Program-made: the position numbers and the translations under genes
The notes under the pieces: model-generated
What the model saw: only the letters and a program-made list of their open reading frames with translations
Database searches by the model: none
What the model was told of the DNA's origin: nothing
Shown: positions 58,170-64,000 of the stretch, one piece after another
How positions within the stretch are numbered: the first letter of the stretch is position 1
How the letters are laid out: every line of letters starts with the position of its first letter
NCBI GenBank assembly: GCA_032622095.1
Contig: CP136065.1
Location: forward strand, 246,823,474-246,887,473
From: Siphonodentalium dalli
Lineage: Eukaryota > Mollusca > Scaphopoda > Gadilida > Siphonodentaliidae
Reading direction: 5' to 3'
DNA: 64,000 bases

Positions 58170-60218
58170 TATAATCAAAGTAACTGACTTGAAAAATAGA
58201 GTGCTAACCCGGTAATGACGACAGTATTATGCAATAAGCAAAACTCAACACTGAGGAGACCCCCCCCCCCCCCCCCCCCCCCCCCATTAATTAAACTTTT
58301 TTTAGAAATGCCACCGGGTTGTATACAACATACCGGTATATATGTAGCTATCGATAATCTTCACATCTAAAGATTTCAGTGTTTAATGGGTCACCATGAA
58401 TCACTCTTCTACTCCGCATTTAGTAAATGAACACCACGATGTTGAGTGTTTTGCATATCGGTCACTATTTACGAGCTATATATAAACAAACGCTTGGCTC
58501 ACAGAAAGTGTTTTGTGGATAATAACACATTCATATGATCATATATCCTATAGGCTATACTATTAGTATATTTTTGGGGTAATTTTCATAATTTGGTAAC
58601 TGTTATTTATGAATTATAACCTATATGTATAATGAAGGGCATCCATGCCTTCCAGTTTCCACAGATATATAAGGAGAATCACTGCATTTTATTTTCATGC
58701 CGGCAAATCCGGATTGCATGCATCGTGGTGCAACAGTGGTACATGCTGTGTTGAAGTGGTAACATTATCATGGTGTTGGAGGTCACCACGGTATAATACT
58801 GCAGTATTGCTGTGGCGACACCACGTTAGTGGTTGTCAACTACTTTAAGTATACATGTAGCTGGGCATCATATATATATATCATTCTATTGTGCATAATA
58901 TACCGACACACGTATCATATATTATAATGGTGTAGAATATAATAGACCGGGTGACGATTGCCTGTGCTTCAGCACTGTAGCATTGCATAGGCTGATTGGT
59001 TGAGCCATGTGATGATGCAGCCTGAAAACAGGCTTCAGTGAAATGATTATGACTTCCCTCTGGGCGCAAAGTGTTGAGCAAATATTAATCGGTAAATTAA
59101 TTAAAATAAGCTAACAATTCACAATTTTCTTCTGAAAATTTACATTTTAATATTTCGCGACATAATTTTCAACAATAAAAACATATTTGTTGCATTGCAG
59201 AGTTACCCGTGTCTGTAGATATGTTACGATTCAACTGAATGTTGTTAAGCATATTTCAAGCAATTTAAATTTTTCATCACACGAAAACTAAAATTTACAA
59301 TTTTTAGGATTTTAACCTGCCTCATTTTGATCAGCAATTGTTGTGCACACTGATTGAACGTCTATAATCACTCGATAGGTCAAATTATGCCTTGACCATG
59401 CCAGAATCTGGCTAGAAATTGGACAACAATATTTTTTTGGTGACAAAATTAACATGGGAATCTCCATAGACAACGGTAAAATTGCGATAAAAACTAAAAT
59501 AATGCGAAATGAAAGTCGTCATTCGCTAGCCTGGTGCAGAATAATATATGAGTCATGTTCTATAAGATATGTTGTTTTCATTCGATTAATTAGTCTCGTA
59601 ATTAACGAATCAATGACAATCAAAACATTCCACCGCAGACGAATTTAAGCTACGGAATATGCCGAAAGTTTATAATTGTCAACAACTCACCTTTCACATA
59701 TATGATATAGAATGCGAAAGAAATCTACAGTCATTAAAGATCCATAATATAAATACTCATATATACCTAATGAAAACATGAATTATAGACAAAATGATGA
59801 GATTTAACGATGAAATGCAATAGAATTTCCCCACTTCAGTTGCACGGTATAGTACCCCCCCCCCCCCCCCCCCCCCCTCAAATTCAAGCTGCCTGTGATT
59901 CTAAAAATAGAGCAACGTTACGTAGGGGATGCCGATAAAGGCAGATCGGTGATTGGTCGGAACTTTTGACAAAGATTTGACAATCCGGACAGCCTGTTGG
60001 TCGACGCCACAGACAAGATTGCGGAGAAGGGAGCGCAAGGAGCGCAAGACATCATATTTCAGATTTTTTACTTGTTTTGCCTGGTTTTGCACTGTTACTG
60101 ATTTCTGTGTCATTGGTGTTACCATATTGATAATCCTCCTTAATAAGATGATAAGAATCAATCTAGGATAAGATAACACCACTGGTTGGTAGAATATTTA
60201 AGGTAATTGCTTGGAAAG
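58170..60218. other. Intergenic, no gene seen
   Basis: Contains the two longest poly(C) runs. A less AT-rich patch at 59900-60060 (CCGATAAAGGCAGATCGGTG) has overlapping frames of 72 and 93 codons on opposite strands, with no known motif. Confidence 0.4.
58261..58285. repeat. Poly(C) run
   Basis: 25 C residues. Similar runs are at 59857-59877 and 55788-55802, and a shorter one is near 44869. Confidence 0.9.
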
Positions 60219-61229
60219 TTAAAGGGGTACTGCACGCCAATTTCAATAAATTCCCGGTAACAGTTGCGATCTAATATCAATATTATATTTTAAAATAACG
60301 TATTTGAGTCGACGATGTCTACTGAAAACGTTCCGGTTAACAGGCTATCATAAAAGTCAAATTGAATTATTTAATATAAATGAATTTATGGCTGGAGTCA
60401 TAAAATAGCGAATTATGCCATTACGAGTTACCGTTCTTGAAATCTCACATGTTGGGTGTGTCTTTTATTGACGGCCGTTTACGACGAACATTATTGAGTT
60501 GCGAATAAAACATGTTACATGTAAAAGGAAGTCCCGCTATAACCAATTTGGAAAACGAGAGGCCGATCACGATCGGCAGATGTTTAACCCATACCTTGGC
60601 GATAGCGATTAGCTATAACTGATAATTGGTCAAAGATATGATCACAGTAATACATATATCAGTACCTAACTTAAAATCAAAAGGTCAAATAATTTGTCTT
60701 AAGAAGGGGTTAAAGTAATTGGGGTGGGGGAGGAGTCGTTTTAAATCTCATAACTCTGTCCCTATTCACACAAGGACCTCTCACTGTGAGATCCAATTGT
60801 TTAGCCATTAATAAATTTGACAGATAGGATAAACAATTATCCAGCCAGCAGGTTGTTCATCTTTACCTTCATACAACCCCCCCCCTAGAGCTATGTAACA
60901 TATGTCATCACTCAATTAATAACAGATTTTGCTTGGAATGACATCTATTAAAGGTATTCTCATACTCTGGATATTGGATGTTCACATGTCAATTTATTGA
61001 TATCATTATATTACATGCAACTATTGCAATAAAATCTTCACATTTTCAATACAGGACATCACACCTTATTAATGGAATACAACTAAAACAAATTAGTGTC
61101 AATGACAATTTTTTGTTTTTAATTAAATAATTTTTTTATTATTATAAAAGTTTTTTAATATTTGTTTATGTTAGATTGAGCGAGGAAATTCAATCTAAAA
61201 AAATATGAAAAATCCAAATTTCAAATTTC

Positions 61230-61470
61230 AAAAAAAAAAAGGGTCATAACTCCTTTAAAATAAATCGGATCAAACCCATATTCAAACTCGAACTGTATTT
61301 TGGGGTGAGAAACCTATATACAAAATTTGGTTCCGATCAAATAGAAAATGTTAGAGTTATCGCATTATACCTAAAGTGTCTGATAGACAGACAGATATAG
61401 ATGGACGGACAGACGAGTGGTCAATCCGGACATTGACGCTATGTGTACCATACTATGGTATAGGTACACA
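61230..61470. repeat. Interspersed repeat, same family as 33580
   Basis: One GGTCATAACTCC block, a short GACAGACAG tract and the TACTATGGTATAGGTACACA end. Confidence 0.75.
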
Positions 61471-62119
61471 TAAAAAGTTTTATCTCATGCAGAGTACAGG
61501 AAAAATACATCAAACCTGGTGTGCCCCTTTAATTTTTCAATTCACATATGTAATCAATTGAAATCAATGTCGAAAAAGCTTTCCATTAATATATAGATAA
61601 AACAAACTAGACCTACAGTACTAAAAGTGGTATGAACAATTATTTTGTTCCCATAGACTGATACAGAGCTCTCAAGGTTTTAAAACTTTGAAAACCAAAG
61701 GTGTCTTCCCATGAAACCAAAAAAATTCCAATGGTTATGCTATTAAACAATGAAACCAGATTATGCCTTTAAGATGAAATTTAAATAACCATGCATATAA
61801 AATATAATAGTATAAACATTCCACCTATGATATGGCCAGAGATACTTATAGAGTATAAAGTATATCTGATACAGCCAACACATCTCCTAGCAGTTAATTA
61901 ACTCAATACAAGATAACCAACTTCATGGTATTGTAGCTGGATACTAACTCTGTGTGAGAAGACACAAGAGAGAGACAACTTCATGGTATTGTAACTGGAT
62001 AATATCTCTGTGTGAGAAGACACAAGAGAGAGACAACTTCATAGCATCCTGAACCTGATTTATTAGATACTATCTAGACAGTGCCACCTGTGTATCTTTG
62101 ATATATTTTAGCGATGAAT

Positions 62120-62546
62120 AAAATAATCAAAGGGCCATAACTCCAGTAAAAAACTCGATCTGTATTTTGAGTTGAGAAACTCACATACAAAATTTGGTTC
62201 CTATCAGTTGAAAAATTGTTGAATTATCGAAGTATTCATGAATTCTATGTCAAAGGGCCATAACTCCATTAAAAAATATCGAATCAAACCCATATTCGAA
62301 CTCGATATGTATTTAGGGTTGAGCAACTCACATACCAAATTTGGTTATGGTCAGATAATTTCTTTTTGAGTTATGGCAGCATGCATAAATTCTAAGTTGA
62401 AAAAGGGCCATAACTCCGTAAAAAAAAAAATCGGTCAAACCCATATTCGAACTCGATCTGTATTTGGTGCTGAGAAATTCATATACAAAATTTGGTTCCG
62501 ATCAGATAGAAAATATTTCAGTTATCGCACCATGCGTAAAGTGTCT

Positions 62547-62580
<34 letters not shown>

Positions 62581-62660
62581 GGACGGACGGACGGACTAAC
62601 GACGAGTGGTCAATCCGGGCAACGACACTATGTTTACCATACTATGGTATGGGTAAACAT
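62120..62660. repeat. Interspersed repeat, same family as 33580
   Basis: Three GGGCCATAACTCC blocks, a (GACA)n(GGAC)n tract and the TACTATGGTATGGGTAAACA end. The open frame across it is a repeat by-product. Confidence 0.78.
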
Positions 62661-62969
62661 AAAAAGAGAAGAAACAAGATTCATAAAGCGTCAAGTATTT
62701 TTATAGGGGGTGAGATTGTTCGATGGAAGAGATTGCAGGCATCAATTGAACTTCGGTTCATCCTGCAACCTGCGTCTTCTCCGGTGAAGGTAAAAAACAT
62801 GACGCGTAGTTTGAAATCGTAATATTTTTATTTTCAAGATCAATATTTTCGTCGCTAAATTAGGTTTATACGAAATTCATATAACACGAACACAATCTAA
62901 CTTGAAAGTTATGTCAATGGGAGTAAATAAAAAATTGCCTATCTCTGTGTACAGTACCCCTTTAAAGTG

Positions 62970-64000
62970 GTGGCATCAACTGTTCGTTTTTTTTAAATTT
63001 ATTACAGATTTTCAAAATGTCCTTGAGTATGTTAATTGCTTGTCATTGGTGTTACCGCAATATGGTAAAAATTCTGTTATAGAACAAAACAGATTTATAT
63101 GCATTTTACACATTAAATGATTCTTAGAAAAGAAATTGACAAATGACAAACAAAATTCCTTGACTTCTATCTGAAAATTTCATTTTACCTAAAAAATGTC
63201 ATTGGTGTTACCGTCATTGGTGTTACCACAAAACGTAACACCAATTACATTATAAATAGAAATCATCATAATTTGTTCTTAAGTTGCCAATGAAATAGAC
63301 TCGAAGATATTTTCAGGGTTTTGGACCTCTATATACAAAACAAATCAGTTTTGTTAAAAACTGAAGAAGTGTAAAAGTTTAAATTATAAAGTAACAAGAC
63401 AATTAGTGTGTTAATGTCCGCCTGGATGTGGCTTAATCTCTGTTAGGGAGGGGTGTTCACCTTGGAATTTCCCCCACCCCATTGAATTAAAACCAAACTC
63501 ACAAGTTTGTGTAGTTTCGTTTGCATTTGTACCCTCTCCCCACTTGGGTTCTTTGATTTCCCCCAACTGTTAACTCACAAGCCTGGACAGTAGCATATTC
63601 TAAATGGATCAGTAGTCTTGTGGACATTAGTCAGGGGAGGAACATAATCCACTGGGCTAGTATGAGACAATTTTGACATCTGATCTAGGAAATTGCTAAA
63701 TCATAACATAAAGTGGTCTAACGGCAGGTGAATTCATGTACACCCCAATTTGTTTTTCTTAAATTAATTAGAAGTTGTTCACTGACCGCATGGTAGGGAG
63801 CAGGAGATACTCTGGGCCATGGGTTGACCGGTGGGAGAAACTATTGAAATCTGAACATGATGGAAATTGCAAAAACTAGTATAGACTGTCATCAATCTTT
63901 TCATTGTTTGAAATTTCCAACCTGACACCGCCCCTGATATTGGAAAATTCCAACCGATGGCTATGTCAGTCCAAAATTTTGAGGAAAAACTAGAAAAATA
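62970..64000. other. Intergenic, no gene seen
   Basis: The 15-base word GTCATTGGTGTTACC occurs at 63042, 63199 and 63214, and also at 60110. Otherwise nothing recognisable. Confidence 0.4.

Larger units (their letters stand above)
60223..62961. mobile_element. Possible TTAA-flanked element related to the 56727 MITE
   Basis: The left end AGGGGTACTGCACGCC and about 190 following bases match the 56727 element. The right end (GTACAGTACCCCT) is its inverted counterpart, with TTAA on both sides. The interior is filled with other repeats (61230-61470, 62120-62660), so this may be a nested composite. Confidence 0.5.

Noticed and set aside
62373-62822. 149-codon plus-strand frame
   Set aside because: It covers the GACA/GGAC tract and the 'ggccataactcc' repeat and encodes TDRQTDRQTD low complexity.

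Overview
This window looks like a gene-poor, repeat-rich stretch of an animal nuclear genome. It is AT-rich, has large introns with GT-AG borders, and carries many short palindromic transposons. It also carries repeats of the 'gggccataactcc ... gacagacagacggacgg' type that are common in molluscs, so I suspect a marine mollusc (bivalve-like). That assignment is an inference from repeat style only. No bacterial features (operons, Shine-Dalgarno sites, CRISPR) are present.

The main gene lies on the minus strand. I assembled 17 coding exons from 49770 down to 2401. Every exon border has an AG acceptor and GT donor, and all 16 junctions keep reading phase, giving 1112 codons plus two bases. The 3' end lies beyond the left edge of the window. 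The predicted protein has a Ser/Asp/Glu-rich N-terminus with a basic nuclear-localisation-like block, a central helical region with TPR-like repeats (exons 2-5), a Lys/Asp/Glu-rich charged segment (exons 12-13), and a beta-strand-rich C-terminal part that could be a propeller (exons 15-17). I do not recognise the family.

The unusual feature of the window is how its introns are built. At ten of the 17 exons, the sequence spanning the exon-intron border has been copied into the intron. In four of these the copies form a minisatellite directly at the 5' splice site: a 51-bp unit at exon 5, 35 bp at exon 10, 25 bp at exon 11 (roughly 390 units) and 46 bp at exon 12. At exon 8 a 53-bp unit carries the 3' splice site instead. 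Exons 1, 4, 6, 7 and 16 each have one or two extra border copies. The largest array (14.9-26.5 kb) has higher-order structure with a 608-bp period. It lies inside an apparently exact 5773-bp tandem duplication that also duplicates exon 12 in frame. A second, smaller duplication leaves a truncated copy of exon 11.

A 1006-bp hAT-like element with a 7-bp target duplication is inserted inside coding exon 10. Removing it restores an open, phase-correct exon, so the allele shown here may be disrupted.

The introns and the right third of the window (50-64 kb) hold mostly non-autonomous transposons: piggyBac-like TTAA elements sharing one hairpin, a 92-bp palindrome family, long perfect hairpins, a foldback element, and hAT-, PIF/Harbinger- and mariner-like MITEs. 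They also hold satellite-like repeats. Around 52.2-52.7 kb there is a plus-strand, frameshifted C-terminal fragment of glycyl-tRNA synthetase. Nothing else in the right third looks like a conserved gene.
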